Source of the DNA: Liopterus haemorrhoidalis
Taxonomy: Eukaryota > Arthropoda > Insecta > Coleoptera > Dytiscidae
Direction: 5' to 3'
Assembly (NCBI GenBank): GCA_963971575.1
Contig: OZ020616.1
Location: 1,570,924 to 1,634,923 of the forward strand
DNA length: 64,000 nucleotides
Shown here: positions 32,775 through 42,844 of the stretch, piece by piece
How the letters are laid out: each line of letters begins with the position of its first letter
How positions within the stretch are numbered: the first letter of the stretch is position 1
Position numbers and translations under genes: made by a program
Notes under the pieces: model-generated
The model's input: only the letters and a program-made list of their open reading frames with translations
Databases searched by the model: none
What the model was told of the DNA's origin: nothing

Positions 32775-33372
32775 CCCTTTTCACACTAGATCTTTAAGAT
32801 CGGATGTTAAAGTGAATGTATCTTTAAACGCTAAAGTGAAACCGTACGGCCTCGACTAAACACGACCGATGTTTAAGACAGAGATCTGCGTCTTAAACTT
32901 CGTACGCATTGCCAACTTAATTTCTGTTATAAAAAAATACTCCTTGAATTTGTGCTGTCAACATTTTATATTATCATAAACAAGAATACTGTATTATATC
33001 GACGTTATAAGAAGTTTATACTTATTGTTATAATAAAATTATTTATTTTAATAATGTGTTTAATAAAATACAGAGCTACAATAATTGAGATAAAATGTAT
33101 CGACTTACATGTTAATACAGGTGTAATATATTCTTTATTGTAGTGTCTTTATTGTAGAATGAAATGAAATATCCTTAATTGTTTATAATAATTCAAAATG
33201 TGCGTCTGCGCAGACAGTTCAAAACTGGTAATTTCATGACGGTAACTTAAGGACAAAATTACTGTAGCTGATGACAGCACCAGAGATTAAAACATCAAGT
33301 GTGAAAGCATACCGATCTTAAACATCGGTGAACTTTAAGTTCACTCGTCTTAAAGATCTAGTGTGAAAAGGG
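32775..33372. mobile_element. 598-bp palindromic-ended MITE (CCCTTTTCACACTAGATC)
   Basis: Left CCCTTTTCACACTAGATCTT and right AAGATCTAGTGTGAAAAGGG are exact inverses. They continue with related AAGATCGGATGTTAAAGTGAA and GTTCAC...CATCGGT words. TA flanks both ends. The AT-rich interior is non-coding. Confidence 0.85.
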
Positions 33373-33859
33373 TATTATACAATTAAAGTTGGTAGAAAAT
33401 AAAACTGAAAAAATGTTTTTATTGTCGTGTTAACCTTGGCTCTTGAAGTAGCCATAACAATACAATACAACCAGGGCCGGATTTCTCTATAGGCTAAGTA
33501 GGTTTAAGCCTAGGGCTTCCTAAGTTCAGAGAGCCTCAATATTCAAAAAGATGCATACGTACTAAAAAAATTAATAAAATATGCTATAACTCAAGAAACA
33601 CAGACCATACGAATGGTTTTATAATTCACCCTAAATCTATTTTTTCCCTTTATAGGTTAACCAGGGCAAATACGTTTTTGAACATTTTTATGGGTAGCAA
33701 AAAGTCGATATCTCATTGGGCCTAAGAGATATTGAGGAATCCGTAAAAAAAAATCACCCCTTTAGAAGAATTCCCTCAGTCTCATGCAGACCTCTAACAA
33801 ATAATGCATAAAGAAAAAATACAGATGGCTTTACCTAACATAGAAGCAATCCTACGGCA

Positions 33860-34010
33860 CCTTTCTTAGTTTAATGGTCACTAACTGCTTTGAAGAGAGG
33901 TCTTTTTCAAACTTAAAAGAATTAAAAATGAATTAAGGAGCACAATGTCTCAAGACAGGTTATCTGCTTTGAGCATTCTGAGCATTGAAAGTGATAAACT
34001 TAGAAATATT
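33860..34010 (+). pseudogene. hAT transposase C-terminal (dimerisation) remnant
   Basis: Reads NCFEERSFSNLKELK and, after a one-base shift, NELRSTMSQDRLSALSILSI then ESDKLR. This is the CERSFSKLKxIKNxLRSTMxQxRLxxLxxLxIE block that closes ZMYM1-like hAT transposases. The N-terminal part is missing and the frame is broken. Confidence 0.8.
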
Positions 34011-34017
34011 AAAAAAA

Positions 34018-35012
34018 AAAAAACAACTGTGGCCACCACAGGACCGACCGCCATCATAAAGTACTTGTATAAAATACATTCTAGCAGCAGAGTAGAAATA
34101 ACGGCCTAATATTTTCTAACAGAGATGTTATTTATCATGAGCATGGAAACGTTACATAAAAGTATGAAAAAATTTCGAAAAATTTTTCTAAAATTTTTCG
34201 TTTTATCAAAAAATATCTCAAATACAGGTTGTTAGTTATTGCTTTTATAGTAACTTTTTTTAAATAAATTTTTTCTAAATATTTTTCTGTTGTTAAATAT
34301 TAGCAAAAATCTTAAAATCGATACGAGTAAACTCCCATTTCTAGTTAACCGATTTTTACCAAAAGCTGCGCAATTTGTGCCATTAATGTTAAAAGCTTAA
34401 ATATCAAGTTTTATAAAAATCCTTTTAGCTTAATTTGCTCTGCACGTGTACACAGACAGACATACAGACAGACGGATGGACAGACGGACGGACGGACAGA
34501 CGGACCGACAGACATCATGCAAAAAATAGTCAAAACGTTATGTAGGGACCCAAATTCGAGAAGAGATCTATCGAAATCTTGAAATGTCAAAATCAGTATG
34601 ATCACAATACCTCCCCAGCAAACATTTTTATACGGGCCAGTACTGGTAAAGCACATACTCCCCGGCATTGAAAGTAATGGGCCAGTACCCCGGTGTCCCC
34701 GGGGCCGTTACTGGCCCATTGATGTATCAGTTGCCGGCCCAGCAACGGTAAAGTGCAAAATAATCGCATTAGTTGCAAGATTTATTTCTGATGGTTTTAA
34801 GTAAAAAGTATGAGTGAAGAAGAGTGCTTATAAAATGCTGGTAAAGTACTTCGTATAGGCGGAATGCGAAATACAAATGTGAAGAACATTATTAATACTG
34901 GCGTTGCACTTACTTTTGGTGCCAATAATTTACCAGCATAAAAGCAGTTTGCCGGCATTCGGCCGTTAGTTGAATGTTTGCTGGGTCCCTTATATATGTT
35001 GGCGGTAGGTAA
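34018..35012 (-). repeat. Family A element inside the hAT element
   Basis: Tail complement CTGTGGCCACCACAGGACCG at the left, GACA/GACG tract 34451-34512, head complement GTTGGCGGTAGGTAAAAA at the right. It is interrupted near the head by a 372-bp element. Confidence 0.9.
34614..34985. mobile_element. 372-bp TIR element (CCCAGCAAACATT)
   Basis: Termini CCCAGCAAACATT and AATGTTTGCTGGG. Taking it out with one copy of a TC dinucleotide restores the family A head (ACCTCCCTTATATATG). Subterminal GGGCCAGTA/TACTGGCCC and GCCGGCA words repeat inside. Superfamily unknown. Confidence 0.85.
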
Positions 35013-35089
35013 AAAGAGGTGTCTATTGAAGGGGCCTAAAAATTTGAGTAGCCTAGGGCCTCGCGTTGTTTAAATCCGACCCTGAATAC

Positions 35090-35330
35090 AACAGGGTCGA
35101 CAAGTAACGTAGGAAACCGGTACTAATACCGGGCTATGCAACTCCTCAGGCGATGCAGTCTGCAGGGCCCGAGTTAGAATTTTTGATTTTTTACAAATCA
35201 CTATCCCATTTTGTTATTTATAATTTTGTTGCATAATTTCTTTGTCAGTAATCAGTTAGTTAAAATTTTTGGCGCACAGTAACAAAGGCTATTTACGCCT
35301 AACGCATCTAAATGACTACATTACATATTA
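35090..35330 (-). repeat. Dispersed repeat related to 16930-17080
   Basis: The reverse of TTAAAATTTTTGGCGCACAG and AACAAAGGCTATTTACGCC corresponds to GAGCAAATAGCCATCGTTGT and TGCGCCAAAAATTTCAAC at 16978-17012. Type unknown. Confidence 0.5.
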
Positions 35331-35340
35331 AAAACAATAA

Positions 35341-35599
35341 GGCCCGGTTTTTCCACCTTCAGATAAAGTTCCAGGTAACTATCTGACAGATAAGGTTATT
35401 TGTAACTTCATCTGCTGAATAAATGTCATCCCTTCTTTCTATACAAATGTATCTATCGGATAGTTATCTAACGTATAATGAGACTGACGTATTGGATTCA
35501 CTGACTGGTATTGACATTTATTCAGCAGATGAAGTTACAAATAACCTTATCTGTCAGATAGTTACCTGGAACTTTATCTGAAGGTGGATAGACCGGGCC
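35341..35599. mobile_element. 259-bp palindromic MITE with TAA duplication (Harbinger-like)
   Basis: The ends GGCCCGGT... and ...ACCGGGCC belong to inverted repeats of ~88 bases that are nearly perfect (for example CCAGGTAACTATCTGACAGA and its complement). TAA flanks both sides (35338-35340 and 35600-35602), as in PIF/Harbinger. It sits 43 bases upstream of an ETS exon. Confidence 0.9.
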
Positions 35600-35642
35600 T
35601 AAATGAAACAATAAATAATTAAAATGAATAACTTGTTTTCAG

Positions 35643-35817
35643 AGGTGAAATCGGAAGGTGATATTGGAGATTTAATACACAATATCAATAAGTCACCACC
35701 AAGTTATCCTTCAACCCCCACCTACACAACAGTGGGAGAAGTGTATGAAGGATTATATACATCAGGATACCAGCCCGCAGTTACTTGCATCCCTTATTCG
35801 CCGCCCACATATTGCAG
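35643..35817 (+). CDS. Ets96B: ETS factor, internal coding exon d
   Basis: Acceptor TTGTTTTCAG|AGGTGAAA and donor TGCAG|GTAATT. The split codon from exon c gives Glu, then VKSEGDIGDLIHNINKSPPS, YPSTPTYTTVGEVYEGLYTS and GYQPAVTCIPYSPPTYC. VKSE fits the sumoylation consensus (psi-K-x-E), a site type that regulates PEA3 factors. It is Pro/Tyr/Ser-rich, as in the central region of ETV1/4/5. The MITE at 35341-35599 is just upstream of the acceptor. Confidence 0.85.
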
Positions 35818-36206
35818 GTAATTCTTCATTTTATTCACGAGTAAAGTCATTAATTAATACTTTATTCCTCATTTAGATTAACAACTAGTTTTTAAACACA
35901 GACATAACATTACTTTATAATAATATTGTAAATTTATCGCAAGGAATATCGAATTTCAGAATTAAACGTCTATGGCACATATTTCGTGTTAAATATATGT
36001 AGGCCCTATCAGAGGGAGCAAGAGGACAACTGCCCTGTGCCCGTTACAATTTTAGGGACAATTTTCAAATCTGCTATATTTACGTAACTTTAAAGGGCCC
36101 TCAATAATATCAGTTGTCTCTGGCCTCGCATTTCCTCTGAAAGGCTTTGCATATATGTTTATCTATACCAATATAATCTATTTATTAAATGTACATTTTT
36201 TTGTAG

Positions 36207-36331
36207 ATCTACGTCTCCAAAACAGTCTCCTACTTCTAACCCAATACATAATTCAAGATCAGTTTCAACTGGACACATGTTGTCACCTGCAAATCAAATA
36301 AAACAAGAACCTGCAGACAGAGATGCAAACT
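36207..36331 (+). CDS. Ets96B: ETS factor, internal coding exon e
   Basis: Acceptor TTTTTTTGTAG|ATCTACG and donor AACT|GTAAGT. It reads (R)STSPKQSPTSNPIHNSRS then VSTGHMLSPANQIKQEPADR and DAN. IKQEP is a second sumoylation-type motif, and SPKQSP holds possible proline-directed phosphosites. Phases agree on both sides. Confidence 0.85.
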
Positions 36332-36386
36332 GTAAGTCACTATATATACATACATATAAATGCATTTATATTAAAATTCAATAGTG

Positions 36387-37578
36387 CAGTAATACCCGGC
36401 TACTCGACGTTAATTAAAAAAGCGTCGAGTAGCGATTACGTCGAGTGGCGAGTCGAATTTCTCCATAAGAAATAAAGGAATCATATGTACATAAATACAT
36501 ATACATATAAAGAAATACATACGAGGGATGTTTCCTAAATTCTGGGAATTGTGCTATAATTAAATTACGCAGAACTTATAGGCAATGTTATTGGTGCCAG
36601 ACAAGTCTTGACATGTTTATGCAACTATCTAGTGCAATATTGTTCAGTCTGATTTAGGTGTTCGACTGATATAGACGCCTGTTTATAGCACTGTTTTTGT
36701 AACCATGGAAGACGCAGCAAAATCTCAAAGAGCAATAATTTTCTTTTTGTGGAAAGAAGGTGTGAACATCAGAAATTATTCAGCGTCTGCAAGGAGTATT
36801 TGGTGAGTCTGCAGAATCCAAAAGTACTGTTTATCGGTGGATCGATCGTTTTAAAACCGGTAGAACATCACTAGAAGACGATCCACGCAGTGGGCGCCCA
36901 AGCAAAGGTAAATGAAAGAAACATTACGGCCGTCGAAGACCTACTGAAAGAGGACAGGCGAATGACTATTCGTTAAATTAATGTACGCCTAGGGATAGGT
37001 ACACGACAAGTTCATGACATCTTGCATGATTGTTTGGGCGTTAGCAAGGTTTCGCCTCGCTGGGTGCCAAGGCTGTTGGGACCAGAACAGAAACTCAATA
37101 GGTCTGATACTTTGAGGACGGCTTAAAAAAATTAGTTTATCGTTGGGATAAATGTATTCAGTTAAATGGAGATTATGTTGAAAAACTACATTGTAATATT
37201 GACGAAAATTAACAAAATAATAAAAATTATAGCTAAATTCCCAGAAATTTGGAAACATCCCTCGTATATGTATATGTTTCCTTTTAGCTATGCTTGCATT
37301 TCTATCCTTTGGACTCATAATTATAAATATAAATCACTTATTTTAGCAAAAAACAAAAACTTCATAGCTGCACTAAATCTGAGTTGTTGTCGTCAACATA
37401 TCTAGGCGCGAACTGCTGGCCATGCGTTCATTTTGATTTGTTTACCAAAATATGTATCACGTGATCGGTACTCGATCACGCGTCGGATAGCGATGCTCCG
37501 CCGACTCTCACTCTCAACAATTACGTCGAGTGGCGAAAACGTCCAGCTAAGAGGCAGTCGAGTAACGGGGTATTACTG
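36387..37578. mobile_element. CAGTAATACCC TIR element (pogo-like) split by a mariner
   Basis: Left CAGTAATACCCGGCTACTCG and right CGAGTAACGGGGTATTACTG are imperfect inverted repeats. Both subterminal parts hold ACGTCGAGTGGCG. The interior is interrupted by the mariner at 36532-37264. End style is like pogo, but the flanks are not a clear TA. Confidence 0.75.
36532..37264 (+). mobile_element. Mariner element, deleted copy 1 (pair with 38612)
   Basis: Termini CGAGGGATGTTTCCTAAATT and the complement ATTTGGAAACATCCCTCG lie between TA duplications. It carries the same truncated transposase gene as the copy at 38612, but with frame breaks (GAAGGTGTGAACATC, GCCCAAGCAAAGG) and a stop in the second HTH, so its reading frame is dead. 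Confidence 0.9.
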
Positions 37579-37601
37579 TAATTTGTTTTTAGTTTAACAA
37601 T

Positions 37602-37654
37602 GTGATTATAGTTATACGGGATAATTGTTTTATGCCGATCTTCAAAAGTAATTC
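37602..37654 (+). repeat. Short dispersed repeat (copy of 30456-30508)
   Basis: About 50 bases nearly identical to 30456-30508, starting ATGTGATTATAGTTATACGG. Confidence 0.7.
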
Positions 37655-38279
37655 GGTATGTTCTATATAAATTTTAAAATGTTACAAATATTTCTATGTA
37701 TCGGTGGTACGATATAAAGTATGATATAAATTAAATAGGTGGAACTGATTTTACAAACTCTGAACATGTAGTAAAAGAAAATTCAATTTCCTTTCACAAC
37801 CACTCAAACGTGACAAAAATTTAAACTTTTGTATATAAAATCAAAATTGATTCTTTTCAGATTAAAAATCTGCATGTAGCACCCCTATCGGATAAACACA
37901 TTATTAGGTTTCCGTTTTGAGAAATTTCATTATCGATCTTCACCCCAAATTCAAGAGATACCTTCATAAGAAAAGGGGATCTAGCTGGATTATGGAAATA
38001 CTACTGTGTATACATTATGCATATGCTTCTTTAATAATATTCATATTTAAAAATTTAATAATTTGTCATTCATACTTTTTTATCAGTATTCTCAATTCAA
38101 TCGAAAACTGGCCAAAAATTAACTTTATAACTTATATCGTCCGTCATTTTGGTTTGGTTCAATTCTGACACAGTTTGTTCAGTTTACATATTTGACAGTC
38201 GAGCAGTGTGGACGTGGCAAATTTAATAATAAAATATTATAACTCGTCGCTAGTATTGAAAATACCAACCAATATTTTT
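37655..38279. other. ETS intron, no feature recognised
   Basis: AT-rich. The ORF 37917-38168 has no recognisable domain and is not called. Confidence 0.4.
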
Positions 38280-38604
38280 AGGGTTTTGTAGGTATGACCA
38301 CCAAAAAACCCTTACAACGTCACTCATGTGTCTGTCTGGTTGTCTATCTGTCTGTTTGTCTGTACAGACAGTACATACAGGCAGACTGACAGGCAGACGG
38401 ACAGACGGACAGACGGACTGACGGACGGACGGACGGACGGACAAACGGACGGTCGGACGGACGGACGGACGGACGGACGGACGGACGGACGGACGGACGG
38501 AGGGGCGGACAGAGGACAAAAAGACAGTCAGAAAGATAGACAAACAGACAGACACATGAGTGACGTTATAAAGGTTTTTTGGTGGTCATACCTACAAAAT
38601 CCTA
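38280..38604. repeat. Head-to-head palindromic dimer of family B
   Basis: Left AGGGTTTTGTAGGTATGACC to ACTCATGTGTCTGTC and right GACAGACACATGAGTGACG to GGTCATACCTACAAAATCCT are inverse copies of the B head. Between them lie GTCT then a long GACA/GACG tract (38390-38515), which explains the Asp/Thr/Arg and Ser/Val/Arg repeat ORFs on the two strands. Those ORFs are not genes. Confidence 0.9.
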
Positions 38605-38611
38605 AAAATTA

Positions 38612-39368
38612 CGAGGGATGTTTCCTAAATTCTGGGAATTGTGCTATAATTAAATTACGCAGAACTTATAGGCAATGTTATTGCTGCCAGACAAGTCTTG
38701 ACATGTTTATGCAACTATCTAGTGCAATATTGTTCAGTCTGATTTAGGTGTTCGATTGATATAGACGCGTTTTCATAGCACTGTTTTTGTAACCATGGAA
38801 GACGCAGCAAAATCTCAAAGAGCAATAATTTTCTTTTTGTGGAAAGAAGATGTGAAAACATCAGAAATTATTCAGCGTCTGCAAGAAGTATTTGGTGAGT
38901 CTGCAGAATCCAAAAGTACTGTTTATCGGTGGATCGATCGTTTAAAAACCGGTAGAGCATCACTAGAAGACGATCCACGCAGTGGGCGCCCAAGCACGTC
39001 GGTAAATGAAAGAAACATTACTGCCGTCGAAGACCTACTGAAAGAGGACAGGCGAATGACTATTCGTCAAATTAGTGTGCGCCTAGGGATAGGTACACGA
39101 CAAGTTCATGACATCTTGCATGATTGTTTGGGCGTTAGCAAGGTTTCGCCGCGCTGGGTGCCAAGGCTGTTGGGACCAGAACAGAAACTCAATAGGAGAC
39201 ACCGAAAAAGTTCTTTGAGGACGGCTTAAAAAAAATAGTTTATCGTTGGGATAAATGTATTCAGTTAAATGGAGATTATGTTTGAAAAACTACATTGTAA
39301 TATTGACGAAAATTAACAAAATAATAAAAATTATAGCTAAATTCCCAGAACTTTGGAAATATCCCTCG
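38612..39368 (+). mobile_element. Mariner element, deleted copy 2
   Basis: Termini CGAGGGATGTTTCCTAAATT and GGAAATATCCCTCG are flanked by TA duplications (38610-38611 and 39369-39370). At 757 bp it is close to copy 1 and shares the same internal deletion, so both descend from one deleted source that was mobilised in trans. Confidence 0.95.
38795..39229 (+). CDS. Truncated mariner transposase, DNA-binding part only (144 aa)
   Basis: The intact ORF MEDAAKSQRAIIFFLWKEDV opens with the first HTH (WKEDVKTSEIIQRL ... STVYRWIDRLKTGR). The linker DDPRSGRPSTSVNERNIT and a second HTH (RMTIRQISVRLGIGTRQVHD) follow, then SPRWVPRLLGPEQKLNR just short of the catalytic domain, ending in a frame-shifted tail. 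All catalytic Asp residues are deleted. If expressed it could bind the TIRs without cutting. It is not a host gene. Confidence 0.85.
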   Translation: MEDAAKSQRAIIFFLWKEDVKTSEIIQRLQEVFGESAESKSTVYRWIDRLKTGRASLEDDPRSGRPSTSVNERNITAVEDLLKEDRRMTIRQISVRLGIGTRQVHDILHDCLGVSKVSPRWVPRLLGPEQKLNRRHRKSSLRTA

Positions 39369-39370
39369 TA

Positions 39371-40083
39371 ATAACAAAGGATGTGATGCAAATATATATT
39401 AAATTTTGGTAGAATAGCAATTTTGAAATTTCTACAGGCCACATTGTTTGATATCGACTGGTTAGTGCCAATAGCCGAGGGCAATATTAACCCCATTTAA
39501 TAAAGCCGCGAATTGTTTTAATTTAAACAGAACAATATTAATAAAGCCCCTCTAAACAATTTTCTGCGAACATATATTTGCAAATATTATATTTATAATC
39601 TACGAGCCTTCTTGAATGGAGAAAGACCTACACGATTTTTGACTGAATTTCTACAATTTTTACAAAACGTGAATCACTTAAAACACGTAGTTCAGAACAT
39701 TTCCATAAGTTAAGTGTTTTTGTAGCCGTATTTTGAAACACTCTATGGGTGTGAAACATGAACCATAGCAACTAGTTTCAAAGAGCTGTAGCAAGAAAAT
39801 TTCTGCTTCTAAATATAAATAAAAGACCTAGATAGCTTGATGGGGCATATTTTGCGATTTGAGGGTGTGCTGAAAATAATCGTGGAAGGAATGGTTGAAG
39901 GAACAAATCCTAAAGGAAGCCCCCATTAAACAATATGAGTCAGTTGAAGGAGCAATTTAACTGTCAGAAATACAAACACCGGCAAATTTAAAAGAACAGA
40001 TTGAAAATTATGTTTTTTTTTTTTTAATTTTATTATTTTGTAGCCTTTATTTAGATAGCTTTGAAAGTTTTATAAAACATTGA
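39371..40083. other. ETS intron, no gene recognised
   Basis: 39600-39960 has scraps readable as endonuclease/RT-like or transposon sequence (TTTTTGACTGAATTTCTACA, GACCTAGATAGCTTGATGGG) but nothing I can assign. Poly-T at 40013-40025. Confidence 0.35.
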
Positions 40084-40740
40084 AGATTGTATCGACGCCA
40101 AGGAGAACAAAATGCACCATATAATTTTGCTACTACTGTATCATTTGGTGGAGGTTCAATTATGGTGTGGGGTGGAATATGTTTGGGAGCTCGCACAGAG
40201 GTGGTGGTGCTTGATGGTGAAGCGTTAACTGCAGATAGGTACATCAGAGATATTCTTCAAGACCATGTTGTACCTTTTGCCCCATATATCGGAGAAATTT
40301 TCACCCTAATGCAGGATAATGCGCGCCCACACATCGCCCACTGTGTAACAGACTTTTTAAATCAAGTGGGTATTGAGAACTAACAATAACTGAAGTGACG
40401 CCTAGCGGAATATTTTGGAACTTAACGAAATAGGATTTTGTTGGATAAGGCTCATTTAATTGCATTGTTTGTATGTGTTGAAGTGAAGAAAACTTTAATA
40501 AAATATCTTGAAAACTGCAACAGAAAATTAACTGTAATATGAATTGTTGTGTATCAAATGGCAAATGTCAAAAATATCCTATTCTAATCGCCATTTTGTA
40601 AGCGACAACAGCGCCTCTATAGGTAATGTTTATTCTCAATAACAACAATGGATTAGCCAGCGTACTCCATTGACCTCAACTCGATTGAACATTCCAAAAA
40701 ACATCGTACTAGAAGATTACTTGAGAGATATCAACAATAT
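40084..40740 (+). pseudogene. Tc1-like transposase catalytic fragment split by an insertion
   Basis: First part reads YNFATTVSFGGGSIMVWGGI, EALTADRYIRDILQDHVVPF and TLMQDNARPHIAHCVTDFLN, the Tc1 core with the second catalytic Asp (QDNARPH). After an interruption at about 40384-40645 it resumes MD(stop)PAYSIDLNSIEHSK, matching MDWPAYSPDLNPIEH with the last catalytic region, then RRLLERYQQYVYYRENN. No N-terminus. A stop replaces Trp. Confidence 0.85.
40384..40645. mobile_element. Small insertion with AGAGGCGC-type ends
   Basis: Left TTGAGAACTAACAATAACTG with GAAGTGACGCC and right GCGCCTCTATAGGTAATG with TTTATTCTCAA are imperfect inverses. The gap it fills is exactly where the Tc1 reading frame breaks. 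The same subterminal words flank the THAP ORF at 30053. Confidence 0.55.
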
Positions 40741-40916
40741 GTATACTACAGGGAAAATAACTAGATTTTTATGTATGTTCCTTTATATTTGCCGGTGTGT
40801 GTATGTTGATCTAAATAGAAAGGCAGAAGGCAACCAATCTTAGGATTGTAAACTTTAAGAGAGAGATAAGCCGTGAAATATTAAAAATATTGAAACTAAT
40901 TTTTATTTGTGTTTAG

Positions 40917-41021
40917 GTATAATCAGATACGAAAGGAACAGGACATCTCCATATTTGTCTACAACAAAAAGCTCATGGCGATTGACATCGACACAGTCAA
41001 CAGAAAATATATGTTCATCAG
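40917..41021 (+). CDS. Ets96B: ETS factor, internal coding exon f
   Basis: Acceptor TGTGTTTAG|GTATAATC and donor CATCAG|GTAAGT. In the phase demanded on both sides it reads (C)IIRYERNRTSPYLSTTKS then SWRLTSTQSTENICSS. A second frame (YNQIRKEQDISIFVYNKKLM) is also fully open and looks protein-like, but would break phase with the neighbouring exons. I chose the phase-consistent frame. Alternative splicing could use the other. Confidence 0.65.
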
Positions 41022-41123
41022 GTAAGTTTAAGTTCTATAACAGTACTTACAGTGGCGTAACTAAATTTTGTGCCCCTCTGGGTCATTCTAATATTTTTTG
41101 TAATTATTTAATGTTTTTTGCAG

Positions 41124-41305
41124 ATAAAACGAAAGACAGCACAACCGGTAATCGATCACCAATCAATACACACAGTGGCACACGAAGAGGTTCCTTGCAA
41201 CTGTGGCAGTTTCTAGTAGCTTTGCTAGATGCTCCAGACTCAAGTTCTGGATGCATTGCTTGGACTGGAAGAGGCATGGAATTCAAATTAATCGAACCAG
41301 AAGAA
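41124..41305 (+). CDS. Ets96B: ETS factor exon g: first half of the ETS domain
   Basis: Acceptor TTTTTTGCAG|ATAAAACG and donor CCAGAAGAA|GTAAGT (phase 0). It reads DKTKDSTTGNRSPINTHSGT then RRGSLQLWQFLVALLDAPDS and SSGCIAWTGRGMEFKLIEPE. This is helix 1, the first strands and helix 2 start of the ETS winged helix, with LQLWQFL and WTGRGMEFKLIEPEE as in PEA3 factors (ETV1/4/5, Drosophila Ets96B). These nuclear factors bind GGAA-core DNA and are typically controlled by FGF/MAPK signalling. In the joined frame the domain begins near residue 231 of the 399 that can be phased. Confidence 0.97.
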
Positions 41306-41463
41306 GTAAGTTTTATACGCATTGTTTGAACAGAAAAAATACTTGTTTGTGTTGGATTAACCTAGCAGTAAAGGTAGTATATGCTACGAATTCTAATTCT
41401 GTAATTACAATTAAAAAGTCATCTTGCTGACAAAGTGGTAACAGTGCCGGTGAGAGACTGTAC

Positions 41464-41774
41464 TACGCAGAGTGCGAGTGTATTATAAAGCGGACCTTAC
41501 ACTATCAATAATAATGTCAGTATTAAAAAATAATGACAGTAATTTTGACGACCTAATGCAAGTACTGATGGAATGATGGAGTGATGGAGTGAACTGACGA
41601 AATCTAGATTTCTTGAAATACAGCCTTCAGTATCGTAGGTAGTGGGGAGAACTGTCAGTTTTACTGACAGCCATTCGCACTGTATCAGTATTATTGTCAG
41701 TATTGATCTTCAGTTTTTAGTTTTTAGTTGTTGTTTGTCTTGTGTCAAGTTAGTAATAGTTAGTATCGTAATCA
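41464..41774. other. Intronic segment upstream of the MADF-like ORF
   Basis: CAATAATAATGTCAGTATT near 41499 and AGTATTATTGTCAGTATTG near 41685 are partly inverse to each other, hinting at a TIR element that includes the ORF. Weak evidence. Confidence 0.35.
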
Positions 41775-42382
41775 ATGGATTTAATAGATGATTTTACTAT
41801 ACACGATGTTGTGGATGATGATGAAATTGAAGTTGAAACGGCAGAACGTCTGCTGCTGCAAACCTTTATTGAAACGTACGAGCCACAGCTCTAGGATGCT
41901 CGTCGGCCTGACTACATGAACAAAGTGAAGCGGAATAAAGGACTTTTAAAATTTTTAGAAGTGTATAACAAATAGGGATGGGGAAAAAACATCGATGTAT
42001 CGAAAACATCGATGTTTGTTTTAAAAACATCGATGTTTTTACCATCGATGGTCAGCTGGCGATAGTATCGATAAAACATCGATGTCTACTACCGATGTCG
42101 ATGTTTAAACTTCAGAAATTCAGAAACTACCGCTAGAGGCGCTGGAATCTTAAAAATTTAATTTTTATTAAAATTATTACACAAAATATAAGCGCCATCT
42201 ATTGTGATATAACAATACTAATAGTGTTAGTTCTTATTCTTCTTAGCAGTTAGCAGAATACGAAAAAATAAGAAGAAACTTCTAATTTTTGCAAACAATG
42301 CGAACGACCAAAGACGCCAACACACTTTTTCTTTTTGAGTCTTGTTGACACTTTCCCAGTTGTTATTCCTCCAATCCCTGGA

Positions 42383-42523
42383 TTTTTGTAAGTTGTCATT
42401 AGCTATTTTTTTATATATTGACGATGGCTTTTCCTGAACAAAATGATCAAAAGCTTCAATTAATCGGTAAAAGTAACTAGAATTGAAAATCTAGTTCCAC
42501 CTAAACCAAAGGAACAGACTTTA
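42383..42523 (+). mobile_element. MITE D copy inside hAT-1
   Basis: TTTTCCTGAACAAAATGATC and AACTAGAATTGAAAATCTAG to CCAAAGGAACAGACT match the MITE D right half. The left end is lost. Confidence 0.75.
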
Positions 42524-42666
42524 TTTCAACCAAAAAAAGTATAAAAATAATTGTGTATGACAGTGTTATTTTTATTTTAAATAATATAATATTAACATTA
42601 AGATTACTATATTAGTATTGTAATAAAATCCAATATTTCATTTTAGAAATGTAAAAATAGTAAGGT

Positions 42667-42844
42667 ATGTTCCTTTGGTTTAGGCGGAACTAAATTTTCA
42701 ATTCTAGTTACTTTCACCGATTGACTGAAGCTTTTGATCATTTTGTTCAGGAAAAGTCAACTTCAATATATAAAAAAATATCTAATGAGAAATTACAAAA
42801 AGGAAAATTGCGGTTAGTTCCGCCTAATCGTTTGGAATAGACTG
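42667..42844 (-). mobile_element. MITE D copy inside hAT-1, inverted
   Basis: TGTTCCTTTGGTTTAGGCGG at the left and CGCCTAATCGTTTGGAATAG ACT at the right are the two ends of MITE D in reverse. ~178 bp. Confidence 0.8.

Larger units (their letters stand above)
33472..35084 (+). mobile_element. hAT element (1.6 kb) with nested insertions
   Basis: Termini CAGGGCCGGATTT and AAATCCGACCCTG are inverted repeats. AATACAAC is perfectly duplicated at 33464-33471 and 35085-35092, the 8-bp hAT signature. It contains a transposase C-terminal remnant and, inserted within it, a family A copy that itself carries a small TIR element. Confidence 0.95.

Noticed and set aside
36389..36520. CRISPR-like short repeats (GTCGAGT)
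   Set aside because: Irregular, few and part of transposon ends; eukaryotic context.
38250..38747. Two opposed ORFs of 101 and 139 codons with PSVR and TDGR repeats
   Set aside because: They translate the GACG/GTCC tract of the family B dimer. No start context or flanking domain.
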